From NCBI GenBank assembly GCA_039714175.1, contig JBDLJV010000017.1, positions 1 to 21,186 of the forward strand: DNA of 21,186 bases, in the 5' to 3' direction. This DNA is from B3-G11 sp039714175. Lineage in GTDB: Bacteria; Actinomycetota; Acidimicrobiia; Spongiisociales; UBA5794. The notes under the pieces were generated by a model. It was not told the DNA's origin. It was given only the letters and a program-made list of their open reading frames with translations, and searched no databases. Each line of letters opens with the position of its first letter. Position 1 is the stretch's first letter. This document shows, piece by piece, positions 8,373 to 16,600 of the stretch. The position numbers were made by a program, and so were the translations under genes.

Positions 8373-8720
8373 ATGGGTCACTACCACGACGTTACGCGTT
8401 CTACCGCTGAAGCCACCAAAGGGCTTCGGGAGATGATTCCTGACAGTTACGCAGCCTTTCGGGATCTTCACCGGTCGGCGTTCGCAGATGGAGCGCTCTC
8501 TCCAGCGATCAAGGAGATGATGGCTGTCGCCATCGCTGTCGCCGATGGATGTGTGGGCTGCATTGCTGCCCACGCTCGTGGAGCGGCCCGATTCGGTGCG
8601 ACCGACGAGCAGTTCGCAGAGATGCTCTCTGTCACGATCCTCATGAGTGGCGGCCCGGGCACGGTCTATGCGCCCGAAGCCTGGGAGGCATTCCAGGAAT
8701 TCAAGGAACGCTACGCGTGA
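8373..8720 (+). CDS. AhpD-like/carboxymuconolactone decarboxylase-family protein
   Basis: 115 residues, a single-domain member. The AhpD-type redox signature is intact: E48, then C60-V-G-C63, then H67. The CxxC pair suggests a thiol-disulfide or peroxidase function rather than a decarboxylase; the physiological partner is unknown. The start is secure, with AAGGAGG at 8362-8368 just before the ATG. The TGA stop overlaps the GTG start of lgt, so the two are translationally coupled. That is an unusual partner for lgt. No alkyl hydroperoxide reductase gene is nearby. Confidence 0.85.
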   Translation: MGHYHDVTRSTAEATKGLREMIPDSYAAFRDLHRSAFADGALSPAIKEMMAVAIAVADGCVGCIAAHARGAARFGATDEQFAEMLSVTILMSGGPGTVYAPEAWEAFQEFKERYA

Positions 8721-9643
8721 GCCTGATCGCCGCCATACCGTCACCGTCCCAGAACGTTCTTGAGCTTGGACCGTTGACGATCCATTTCTACGGGATCCTG
8801 ATAGCCGTCGGGGTCATCGTTGCGATCGTCACATCCAAGAAGCGGTATGAGCGGTTCGGCGGGAGCGGCGAGTTCTTTGAGTCTGTTGCGATCTGGGCGA
8901 TCGTCATCGGCTTCCTTGGAGCCCGAGCTGGCTACGTCATTACCCACACCCATCGATTCGAGGGCCGCCCCTGGGCCGTGTTCTTCATCTGGGAGGGGGG
9001 TCTTGCCCTGTACGGTGGCCTCTTCTTCGGGGCGTTGGCGGCGATATACCTCATCAACAAACGCGGTGGTGACCTGTTCGCATTCGCTGATTCGGTTGCT
9101 GTTGGTATCCCTCTCGCCCAAGCGATCGGTCGATGGGGGAACTACTTCAATCAGGAGCTGTTCGGAACTCCATCGGATCTCCCGTGGGCGATCATCATCG
9201 ACCCGGCGCATCGACCCGATGGATATGAGCAATTCGAAACGTTCCATCCAACGTTCCTCTATGAGTCGGTGTGGAATGCGCTGATCCTGGTACCGGTGAT
9301 CCTGTGGCTCGAGAAGAGAGGCAAGCTAGCGAAGGGTGCGTCCTTCGGCGTCTACATCGTCATGTACAGCTTCATCCGGTTCTCGATGGAGCTCCTCCGA
9401 ACCGATACGACGTTCCGATTCCTCGGCATCAGTCGCAACGGCTGGATCTCGGTCGCAGCCTTCATCGGTGGCTGGGTCTGGATCCGTGTCATGCAGAAGC
9501 GGGCGGAAGAGCGCACGCTGGTCGGGGAGCCGTACCTGCTCTCGCCGGAGCCAGCAGCACAAGGGGGTGTCGCGGTTGCGTCAACTGATCTCGATGGAGA
9601 GGAGATCGTGACCGATGATCACCTCGCCGGGGAAGATCTCTGA
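8717..9643 (+). CDS. lgt: prolipoprotein diacylglyceryl transferase
   Basis: 308 residues, multi-spanning. The Lgt signature GRWGNYFNQELFG is present, as are the N-terminal motif GPLTIHFYGILIAVG, the WEGGLALYGG loop and the RTDTTF-SRNGW region towards the C-terminus. The enzyme transfers diacylglycerol from phosphatidylglycerol to the lipobox cysteine of prolipoproteins at the membrane. I chose GTG at 8717 because it overlaps the TGA of the previous gene, has AAGGA at 8703-8707, and yields the normal N-terminus. An upstream in-frame ATG at 8549 would read through the AhpD-like gene and is rejected. After the last helix there is a hydrophilic tail of about 45 residues rich in E, D and A. The last 63 bp overlap the oppositely oriented MBL gene. 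Confidence 0.95.
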   Translation: MSLIAAIPSPSQNVLELGPLTIHFYGILIAVGVIVAIVTSKKRYERFGGSGEFFESVAIWAIVIGFLGARAGYVITHTHRFEGRPWAVFFIWEGGLALYGGLFFGALAAIYLINKRGGDLFAFADSVAVGIPLAQAIGRWGNYFNQELFGTPSDLPWAIIIDPAHRPDGYEQFETFHPTFLYESVWNALILVPVILWLEKRGKLAKGASFGVYIVMYSFIRFSMELLRTDTTFRFLGISRNGWISVAAFIGGWVWIRVMQKRAEERTLVGEPYLLSPEPAAQGGVAVASTDLDGEEIVTDDHLAGEDL

Positions 9644-10438
9644 CACCTGAGCCTTCATCCGCTCAAGCGCCTCGTCGGACTTCTCCCGGATGTGGGTGAG
9701 GATCAGTCGCTCCGCCCGTGCGGTTGCAGCGATACCGGCTGCCTGAGGAGCCCCGGCGATGATCTTGTCGGACAGGAATCGGTCGTCCTCGGAGCGGATC
9801 TCGTCTTCGGAGAGGTAGGCACACATGACGAGCGCATCCGCTCCAGCGGCGAGACTCTCCAGATCGAGACCGCCAACGGCGTCCCCGGACACAGCGACAT
9901 GGTCCCTCTCCGTTGATACTCGGTACCCGCAGGCCGACCACTCCTCCGCGGAGAATCCCAGGACAGACGAGCCGTGCTCGACACGGCCCGACCGGACGGT
10001 GACGCCACCGGAGAACTCCGTGGAGCCGTCGAGTGTTTCTGTCACCTGGATGAAGTCACTCGGCGCGCCCATCGACCGACCGAGGTGCGACTCCTCGGTG
10101 ATGCGGTAGGCGATGTCCCTGGCATATACGTGCTCGAACATGCTGTTGACGATGCTGCCGGTGCCGTGTGGGCCGACAACCGGCAGAGGCTTGGTCCTGC
10201 CGAGATTCCACATCGACATGAGAAGGTCTGCAAGGCCGCCGATGTGATCGAAGTGGTGGTGTGTGATGAACACCGCGTCGAGATCCATGATCGGGACACC
10301 GGCCCTGGCCAACTGTGTTGCGACCCCTCTTCCGGCGTCGAAGAGCAGCGACAGCCCATCGGCCTCGACGAGCGTGGCCGGCCCCTGTCGCACCGGATCA
10401 GGTCTCGGTCCTCCGGTCCCCAGCAATGTGACCCGCAT
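9581..10438 (-). CDS. MBL-fold metallohydrolase, RNase Z-like group
   Basis: 285 residues. It opens with the first strand MRVTLLGTGGPRPDP typical of RNase Z/arylsulfatase-like beta-lactamase-fold enzymes. The zinc motif HHHFDH is at 60-65 (H60, H62, D64, H65). Later candidate ligands are H155, D186 in SGDA, and H249 in LTHIREK. This full set supports an active dinuclear metal hydrolase. No exosite arm characteristic of true tRNase Z is obvious, so the substrate may be a small ester, phosphodiester or sulfate. It begins 4 bp after the VOC gene, as the third gene of an mscL-VOC-MBL run. Its 3' end overlaps lgt by 63 bp on the opposite strand, and both C-termini look natural. Confidence 0.85.
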   Translation of the reverse strand: MRVTLLGTGGPRPDPVRQGPATLVEADGLSLLFDAGRGVATQLARAGVPIMDLDAVFITHHHFDHIGGLADLLMSMWNLGRTKPLPVVGPHGTGSIVNSMFEHVYARDIAYRITEESHLGRSMGAPSDFIQVTETLDGSTEFSGGVTVRSGRVEHGSSVLGFSAEEWSACGYRVSTERDHVAVSGDAVGGLDLESLAAGADALVMCAYLSEDEIRSEDDRFLSDKIIAGAPQAAGIAATARAERLILTHIREKSDEALERMKAQVSEIFPGEVIIGHDLLSIEIS

Positions 10439-10442
10439 GGGG

Positions 10443-10808
10443 TCACCCTAGCTCGGCGTCCTTCTCCGGCTGGTGCAGGCCGACGATCATCCCGGTTGTA
10501 TCCGTGAAGTAGCAGGCCCGGCCCACACCGGGTATCTCGAAGGGCGGGACCACGATCTCGCCACCGGCGAATATGACCTTGCCCATGTACCCCTCGAGAT
10601 CGTCGACGGTGATTGTGGCAACCGTCAGCGGCTGTCCGTCCTGTGATGTCGTGAGCCCGGTATCGACTCCCGGCTCATCGCCGTGGCTCGCAACGAGATA
10701 GTCGTCGCCTCCCCACGGCTGGGGATCCCATCCGAACACGTCCTTGTAGAACTCCGACGAAGCTTCGAGATCGCCGCTGTTGAACTCGACGTAGTTGATG
10801 TATGGCAT
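10443..10808 (-). CDS. VOC (glyoxalase/bleomycin-resistance fold) protein
   Basis: 121 residues, one VOC unit of two beta-alpha-beta-beta-beta modules. It begins INYVEFNSGDLEASSEFYKDVFGW, shown in parts: INYVEFNSGD at 4-13, then an alpha helix ending FGW. The second half ends with the typical FTDTTGMIVGLHQ. This is the subgroup often annotated as a glyoxalase-like protein; it lacks an obvious set of metal-binding His/Glu residues, so a binding rather than catalytic role is possible. The ATG directly abuts the mscL stop with no spacer and no clear ribosome binding site, suggesting expression by coupling. The function is not predictable. Confidence 0.8.
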   Translation of the reverse strand: MPYINYVEFNSGDLEASSEFYKDVFGWDPQPWGGDDYLVASHGDEPGVDTGLTTSQDGQPLTVATITVDDLEGYMGKVIFAGGEIVVPPFEIPGVGRACYFTDTTGMIVGLHQPEKDAELG

Positions 10809-11198
10809 CTACGGGCGACGGGCCAAGCTGTCGCGGATCTCAATCAGGAGATCGATCTCGCTCGGACCCGCGGGGGCCTCTTCTTCCTCAGTCTCTTCCG
10901 TCTTCGCCCTGTAGGCGTTCATCGGCTTGACAATGAACAAGAAGACGCCTGCGGCGACCATGAGGAAGGCGATGATCGCCGTGATGAATGCTCCGACGAG
11001 GATCTGTGACCCGTTGATGGTCCAGATGATCGAGCTGAAGCTCGGCTCTCCGAAGGGGATGGCGATGATCGGCATGATGATGTCGGCTACCAGGGCGTTG
11101 ACGAGCGCGACGAATGCGGCACCCATGACGAAGCCGACGGCGATATCGACAATATTCCCCTTGACCACGAATTCGGTGAATTCTTCCCTGATGCTCAC
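10809..11198 (-). CDS. mscL: large-conductance mechanosensitive channel
   Basis: 129 residues, normal MscL length. The N-terminal helix SIREEFTEFVVKGNIVD leads into the glycine/alanine-rich pore helix AVGFVMGAAFVALVNALVAD (about 20-40). A periplasmic loop and a second helix (about 66-92) follow, then a charged linker and the C-terminal amphipathic helix EIDLLIEIRDSL. The channel opens under membrane tension to release solutes on osmotic downshock. The start is GTG with GGGAG upstream. It heads the three-gene run mscL-VOC-MBL. Confidence 0.95.
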   Translation of the reverse strand: MSIREEFTEFVVKGNIVDIAVGFVMGAAFVALVNALVADIIMPIIAIPFGEPSFSSIIWTINGSQILVGAFITAIIAFLMVAAGVFLFIVKPMNAYRAKTEETEEEEAPAGPSEIDLLIEIRDSLARRP

Positions 11199-11227
11199 GA
11201 CTTCTCCCGTGGTAGATGGTGGAAGGC

Positions 11228-11233
11228 ATCATA
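11228..11233 (-). promoter_or_regulatory. possible -10 element for mscL
   Basis: Read on the minus strand this is TATGAT, one mismatch from TATAAT, 29 bp before the mscL GTG. The matching -35 position falls inside the palindrome at 11244-11271 and shows no TTGACA-like sequence. Confidence 0.3.
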
Positions 11234-11243
11234 CGCGAAAGAG

Positions 11244-11271
11244 GAAGGGGAGCGGATATCCGCTCCCCTTC
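11244..11271 (-). terminator. perfect 28-bp palindrome between the SPFH gene and mscL
   Basis: Every base of this interval pairs with its mirror position around the centre at 11257/11258; the core is GCGGATATCCGC with GAAGGGGA arms. It starts 21 bp after the SPFH stop and is followed on the minus strand by CTCTTT, so it can serve as an intrinsic terminator for the padR-NfeD-SPFH operon. It also covers the expected -35 region of mscL, so an operator role is possible. Confidence 0.6.
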
Positions 11272-11292
11272 GAATTCCTCGTTCGGTCGGTG

Positions 11293-12207
11293 CTACTGCG
11301 ACGAATCCTTCGTGTCGTTGAACAGCTCACCAATGGCACCGATGCTGGCGAGTACGCCGCTCGTCTCCATGGGGAGGTAGATCTTCGTTGCCTGGCCGTC
11401 AGCGATCCCCTGAAGGGCTTCCAGGTACTTGATCGCGATCAGGTCGGGTGTCGGATCCCCGTTGTGAATGGCGCCGAACACTCGCTCGACGGCCTGACCT
11501 TCACCTTCGGCGACCGTCAGCAGTTTGTACTTCTCCGCCTCGGCGACTTCCTTGATCGCCTGGGCTTTGCCTTCGGCATCGAGGATCGCTGCCTGCTTGA
11601 CGCCCTCTGCCGTGAGGATTGCTGATCGCTTCTCACCCTCGGCTTCGGTGACGACTGCACGACGCGTCCGCTCCGCCTTCATCTGGCGGTGCATGGCCTC
11701 GGTGACGTCAACCGGTGGGTCGATGCGCTGGATCTCGACGCGCACGACGCGTGTACCCCACACATCCGTCGCTTCATCGAGGATGACGCGGAGCTCGGTG
11801 TTGATCGTCTCGCGTGATGTGAGTGCCGAATCGAGGTCCATGTCGCCGATAACGTTCCTCAGGTTGGTCTGGGCGAGTTTCGTGGCTGCGAGGATGAAGT
11901 TGGACACGTTGTAGGCGAGCTTCACCGGGTCTGTCGCCTGGTAGTAGACAACCGCATCCACAGTTACGACGACGTTGTCCTTCGTGATGACTTCCTGCGG
12001 TGGCACGTCGACGACTTGCTCTCGCATGTCGATCTTCTTCACCTTGTCGATGAACGGGATGATCATGTGGAATCCCGGATCGAGTGTTGTGCGGTACCTG
12101 CCGAATCTCTCCGTGAGTCCCTGCTCGTGCTGCTGAACGATCTTGATCGCTAGTGCGACGTAGATGATCAGCACGAAGATCAGGATCAGAATGATCGCTG
12201 CTGGCAT
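11293..12207 (-). CDS. SPFH/band 7 (stomatin, QmcA-like) membrane protein
   Basis: 304 residues. One N-terminal membrane helix (about 3-23) is followed by the stomatin motif QQHEQGLTERFGRYRTTLDPGFH, seen in parts from residue 25. The SPFH domain runs to about 200 with the RVEIQRIDPP segment, then an Ala/Glu-rich coiled coil (about 175-255) and a short tail. Such proteins form oligomeric scaffolds that organise membrane microdomains and often pair with an NfeD partner, as here. The NfeD-domain gene ends 47 bp upstream. AAAGGGGA gives a good ribosome binding site. The spacer contains a small direct repeat, TCAAGAATCAAGAA. Confidence 0.9.
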   Translation of the reverse strand: MPAAIILILIFVLIIYVALAIKIVQQHEQGLTERFGRYRTTLDPGFHMIIPFIDKVKKIDMREQVVDVPPQEVITKDNVVVTVDAVVYYQATDPVKLAYNVSNFILAATKLAQTNLRNVIGDMDLDSALTSRETINTELRVILDEATDVWGTRVVRVEIQRIDPPVDVTEAMHRQMKAERTRRAVVTEAEGEKRSAILTAEGVKQAAILDAEGKAQAIKEVAEAEKYKLLTVAEGEGQAVERVFGAIHNGDPTPDLIAIKYLEALQGIADGQATKIYLPMETSGVLASIGAIGELFNDTKDSSQ

Positions 12208-12254
12208 GTTTCCCCTTTCCTATCTGTTCTTGATTCTTGACTCTGGGTTCTGCC

Positions 12255-13040
12255 CTAGTTGACCTTCTCCACGACGAGTCGCGCCCCGCGAACCTCGATC
12301 ACTCGCACCTCTGCTCCGACAGCGATGTCGGCGTCGGAGTCGGTGATGGCTCGCCAGTCCTCGCTTCCCATCTTCACGCGTCCGCTGTGGAGCCGCGTGA
12401 CTGGTTCGGTGACGACAGCTGACGAGCCGATGTACCTGGCCGCGCCGACTGGGAGCAGGTCACCGTGGATGTCCTTTTTGGCAAACCGCTGGAGGAGCCA
12501 CAGTGAGAGCACCGAGACCACGACGAATGTGATGATCTGTGTCGGTATGTCCACCGACAACAGTGCGAGAACTCCGGATACGCCGGCGCCGACGGCGAAG
12601 GGCAGGAGGAAGAATCCGGCCGTCAGCATCTCGCCTATGGCCAGAGCGGCTGCGGCAATCAGCCAGATAGCGACCCACTGGGCCTCGTTCATCGCGTCGT
12701 CGCGGGGGCCGAGTACGGCAACGAATCCAACAACGATGCCGATGCCGACCAGTCCGAGCCAGAGACCGAGTGTCGACTTCGTGGTCGATTCTCGCGGGAG
12801 ACTCGGTTCGCTAGGGGTTTCAGTCGGCCTGGGTCCGCGGTGGGCTTCGGCCCACTCTTCGGCGAACGCATCAATATCGGATCCCGTCACGGCATCGAGC
12901 GTCTTGCCTGCTGAGGCGGCATCGCGCAAGTGTGAGCGAAGTTCCACAGCCATCTCATTTGTCGTCTCGACGCTGACGCCTGACTCTCGCCAGTAGATCC
13001 TGCATCGATCGACTACTTGGTCGGTGGTCAGTTCTGTCAC
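12255..13040 (-). CDS. membrane protein: N-terminal HAAS-like helical domain fused to NfeD
   Basis: 261 residues. Residues about 1-75 are soluble and helical, with the pattern YWRESGVS-MAVELRSHLRDA-GSDIDAFAEEWAEAHR. This resembles the HAAS domain found in membrane proteins encoded next to PadR regulators. After a Pro/Ser linker come membrane segments (about 95-195, including GEMLTAGFFLLPFAVGAG, a typical NfeD transmembrane pattern). The C-terminus (about 200-261) is the NfeD OB-fold, with GSSAVVTEPVTRLHSGRV and AVGAEVRVIEVRGARLVVEK. I chose GTG at 13040 because it overlaps the padR TGA and has GGGAGCGGGAGC upstream; an ATG at 13103 would lie inside padR. The likely job is as partner of the SPFH protein and a possible membrane sensor for PadR. 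The NfeD part is firm; the HAAS call is from memory of the family. Confidence 0.75.
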   Translation of the reverse strand: MTELTTDQVVDRCRIYWRESGVSVETTNEMAVELRSHLRDAASAGKTLDAVTGSDIDAFAEEWAEAHRGPRPTETPSEPSLPRESTTKSTLGLWLGLVGIGIVVGFVAVLGPRDDAMNEAQWVAIWLIAAAALAIGEMLTAGFFLLPFAVGAGVSGVLALLSVDIPTQIITFVVVSVLSLWLLQRFAKKDIHGDLLPVGAARYIGSSAVVTEPVTRLHSGRVKMGSEDWRAITDSDADIAVGAEVRVIEVRGARLVVEKVN

Positions 13041-13369
13041 GCTCCCGCTCCCTTCACGACCTGGCTGACCCCAACGCTGAGGTTGAACCACTCGTCTTTC
13101 CATTCTGCAAGCTTCTTGGATCCCTCATCTGCAATCCGGTAGTACTTCCTTGGCGGTCCCGATCCGTCAGCTTCGACGAAGTAGCCCTCGATGAGGTGTG
13201 AGCGCTGCATCCTTGAAAGCGTCGGATAGATCGACCCCTCACTGGTGAGGGTGAGCCCCCGTTTGGAGAGTTTGTCTGCCATCTCGTATCCGTAGCTCGG
13301 TTCTTCACTGATTATCGCAAGGAGGCACATGTCAAGCACACCCTTGAGGAGTTGGCTTCGGCGATCCAT
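13037..13369 (-). CDS. PadR-family transcriptional regulator
   Basis: 110 residues, the short PadR form. The winged-helix region shows LLKGVLDMCLLAII, then EEPSYGYEMADKL, SEGSIYPTLSRMQRSHLIEGY and the wing GPPRKYYRIADEG. A short C-terminal helix WKDEWFNLSVGVSQVV serves for dimer contacts. Family members usually repress their own operon and a membrane-stress or transport gene. It is first in the operon with the HAAS-NfeD and SPFH genes, and its stop overlaps the next start. AGGGAA precedes the ATG. The promoter and dyad just upstream fit autoregulation. Confidence 0.9.
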   Translation of the reverse strand: MDRRSQLLKGVLDMCLLAIISEEPSYGYEMADKLSKRGLTLTSEGSIYPTLSRMQRSHLIEGYFVEADGSGPPRKYYRIADEGSKKLAEWKDEWFNLSVGVSQVVKGAGA

Positions 13370-13393
13370 ACCAAGTTCCCTATGTTCGCTATA

Positions 13394-13412
13394 TATCTGA
13401 TGCTGCCAGATA
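13394..13412 (-). promoter_or_regulatory. candidate PadR operator dyad
   Basis: TATCTG and CAGATA form a 6-bp inverted repeat around a 7-bp spacer. It sits just downstream of the predicted transcription start, between promoter and padR. Further TATCT-like half sites occur in the -10 region and just beyond the dyad. That it binds the adjacent PadR is an inference from position. Confidence 0.45.
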
Positions 13413-13423
13413 CCTTGCCTACA

Positions 13424-13452
13424 TAGATATCAAGGAATGCGTAACTTGTCAA
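13424..13452 (-). promoter_or_regulatory. near-consensus promoter of the padR operon
   Basis: On the minus strand a perfect TTGACA (13452-13447) is followed, after exactly 17 bp, by TATCTA (13429-13424). Transcription should start near 13417, giving a leader of about 47 nt before padR. It is the strongest housekeeping-type promoter I see in the window. Confidence 0.7.
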
Positions 13453-13616
13453 GAAGATCAGATGTCAGCCGTCGGTCTCCAGTGTGTGGGCGCCTGCGTT
13501 TTTCCGATATCCGTAGGGCATCTCTTCTCCGCCGGTGACGCCTGCTTCTTGCTGTGAACCCGAGTTGACGTGGTCCTCCGCATCTTCTGTCGATGCGCCG
13601 AAGGCGAATCTTTGTC

Positions 13617-13633
13617 GCCGATCGACGATCGGC
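13617..13633 (-). terminator. hairpin after the giant surface-protein gene
   Basis: A 7-bp stem, GCCGATC/GATCGGC, closes a 3-nt loop 7 bp beyond the stop codon. There is no U-tract on either strand, so it is at best a U-less terminator. The rest of the 13453-13616 gap shows no gene or other signal that I can support. Confidence 0.3.
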
Positions 13634-13640
13634 TCGGCTC

Positions 13641-16600
13641 TCAGCTCTCAGCCCTCGGTTCGCGGCGACGGGCGGATATCACAAGCAGCAGGCCGAAGAG
13701 CAGGGCCATCAATCCTGCGAATCCGATTCGGTCGGTGTCGGCACCGGTCGCCGGGAGCGCGTCGTGGATGCCAAAGTTCGCATCGCTGCGGACCTCGCCG
13801 ACCGCGAGGGCGATCGTGTATGAGCTCGCCGTCGTGAGCTCGCCCTCAACTGAGGAGAGATCCAGCTCCACCAGGTAGTTGCCGTCGACGAGACCGACTG
13901 CTGTGTAGCGACCGCTTGCGTCCGTCGTGTACGAGGCCTGCATGTTCGACCCGTCGAGGTACGTAATCGTCACCACAGCACCGGCGACGCCCGCCTCGTC
14001 GGCATCCTGCACGCCGTTCTCGTTCTCGTCGTAGAACACCGTGTCGCCGATCGTGCCCGTACCAGCGATGTTCCAAGGTCCGACGAAAGCCTCATCGCTG
14101 GCTGTCACGACACCACCGCCCGGATCCGAACCGGTGACCTCGGCGACGTTGTTGATGACGGTCGTGACGGAGTTGACGGTGCACTCGTACGACACGACCT
14201 CGCCGGGCTGGAGGCTCCCGACAGCGGCATCGCATGCCGGAACGAGCGGATCAGCCACGGCCACATCGACGAGCACCGCATTCGATGTGTTGGTCACGGT
14301 GATCGTGAACGTGTGAGGAGATCCCGACTGGATGTACGCGGAGTCGGGGCTCTTGTCGATGGCGATCGACGAGTCCGTTCCGAAGTAGTGAGATGGATCC
14401 TCGTCCGTGACATCGGGTCCAACCGGCGGCGCGGCTGTGGCAGATCCGATGTTGGCGTACTGGCCGAACCCAGCGGTCCCCGTCGCTTCGAAGACCCAGG
14501 TTTCTCCCGGGTTGAGGATCCCGTCGCCATCGTCGCCCGACGCGAACGTCGGAGTCAGCCCCTGATCGTCGGAGACCGACACGGCAGAGAGATCCACATT
14601 GCCCGTGTTCGTGACTTCGTAGGCCCAGTTCACCGATGCTCCGACGCTCACGTAGGGGCCCGGCGCCGTGTCAGCGTCCTCACCGTTCGTCGACTTCGCG
14701 ATCTCGATTCCGGGGTCGGAGCCGAAGTAGCGAGAGACGTCGAAGTCCGAAACGTCTGGGAGCGGAGCGAAGCCGGGAACGTTCTCCGGAGGTGATGCCG
14801 TGACGGTTCCGACGTTCGTGTACTGGCCCGCGATCGCTGTTCCTTCGGCCTCGCAAGACATCGTGTCGCCTGGCTCAAGTGTGGTGAGCGGACATGCAAC
14901 GATGACGCCCTGGTCATCGACGATGCCGATGTCATGCAGCGGAACGTTGCTGTTGTTGGTGATCTCGTACGTCCACGTGACGGGATCGCCGACCGGGATG
15001 TACGGTCCGGGCGGAGCGCTTACGTCCGCACCGTTCGTGAACTTCTCGATGTCGATGGCTGTCTCCACCCCGAAGTACCACTCGTCGTCGGTAGAAGCGA
15101 GTCCGAGTTCCAGATTCGGCTCAATCCCGGTTGCCGAAGCGGTGTTCTGGTACTGACCCGCTACGGCGGTTCCGTTGGCTTCGTAGATCCAAGTTTCTCC
15201 CGGGTTGAGGATCCCGTCGCCGTCATCGCCCGATACGTACAACGGGGTGACCGTGGGATCCGAGTCGTCGACGGTGATCGTTGCGAGGTCGACGTTTCCG
15301 GTGTTTGTGACCTCGTAGGTCCAGGTAATCGGATCACCGACGGGGATGTAGGGCCCCGGAGCCGAATCGACGGAGGCATTGTTTGTGGCCTTGTCGATCT
15401 CCAGCGAGGGATCAACGCCGTAGTAGTTGGAGGCGTCGATGTCGCCGACGATGTTGCCGGTGACATCGGTGGCGTTGACCTGTCCCTGGTTTGCATACGC
15501 TCCAGCGGTCGCGGTTCCGGTGGCTTCGTACACCCACGTTTCGCCGGGATTGAGGAGACCGTCGCCATCATCTCCGGAGACATAGGCCGGCGTGACGCCC
15601 TGGTCATCGGTCACGGTGATGTCTGTCAGGTCTTGGTTCCCCGGGTTGGTGACCTCATAGGTCCAGGTGATCGGGTCGCCAACAAGGATGTCGAGTGCGG
15701 CTGATGGGACGTCAGCCTGTTCACCGTTCGTGTACTTCTCGATGTCAATCAACGCAGTCAAGCCGAAGTAGTGAGAGAGATCCGCATCTGTCACGTCGAG
15801 TCCCGTTGGTGACGCCGCGGTCACGGTGCCTTCGTTGGTGTACTGGCCAAGGATCACATCCCCGGTGGCCTCATAGACCCAGGTCTCGCCAACATTCAAC
15901 ACATCCAGATCCGTGTCGTCACCAGACACATACGACGGTGTCACCCCCTGATCATCAGTCACGACCACATTCGTGAGATCGACATTCCCCGTGTTCGACA
16001 CTTCATAGGTCCACGTCACAGAACCCGGAGGAGACGGATATACCAGATACGGCCCCGGCGCGGTGTCAGCATCCTGACCGTTTGTCGCTTTTTCGATATC
16101 GATTGCCGGATCAACCCCGAAGTAGTTGGAGGTGTCGTCATCCTCCACATCAGGCAGCGGAGCAATGCCTGGCGGGTTGGCTGGTGGTGACGCCGTGACT
16201 GAACCTATGTTCGTGTATTGACCGGCGGTTGCAGGACCAGCTGCTTCACACGTCATCGTCCCGTCGACGTCGAGCGTGGTTGACGGACAGGTGACGGTCA
16301 CGGCCTGATCGTCGGTGACCGAGATGTTGCTGAGGGGAACATTGCTGTTGTTGGTGATGTCATACGTCCATGTGACCGAGTCGCCAGCCAAGATGTACGG
16401 ACCCGGCGGGGCAATGACATCCTCACCGTTCGTGTACTTCTCGATGTCAACATCGGTGATGGCGCCGAAGTAGAACTCATCGTCGAATGACGTGATAACA
16501 AATCCCGTCGAGGGTTCGGTGGCGTTCGCCGTCCCCGTGTTCTGATACTGACCGACCGTTGCGATGCCTGTGGCGATGAACGTCCATGTCTCGCCGACGT

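Noticed and set aside
8549..8716. Upstream extension of lgt from an ATG at 8549
   Set aside because: It would overlap the AhpD-like gene almost fully and adds residues unlike Lgt. The GTG at 8717 has a ribosome binding site and the standard N-terminus.
13041..13103. Longer NfeD start at an ATG at 13103
   Set aside because: It lies inside padR, has no good ribosome binding site, and the added residues do not look like a domain. GTG at 13040 forms the usual overlap.
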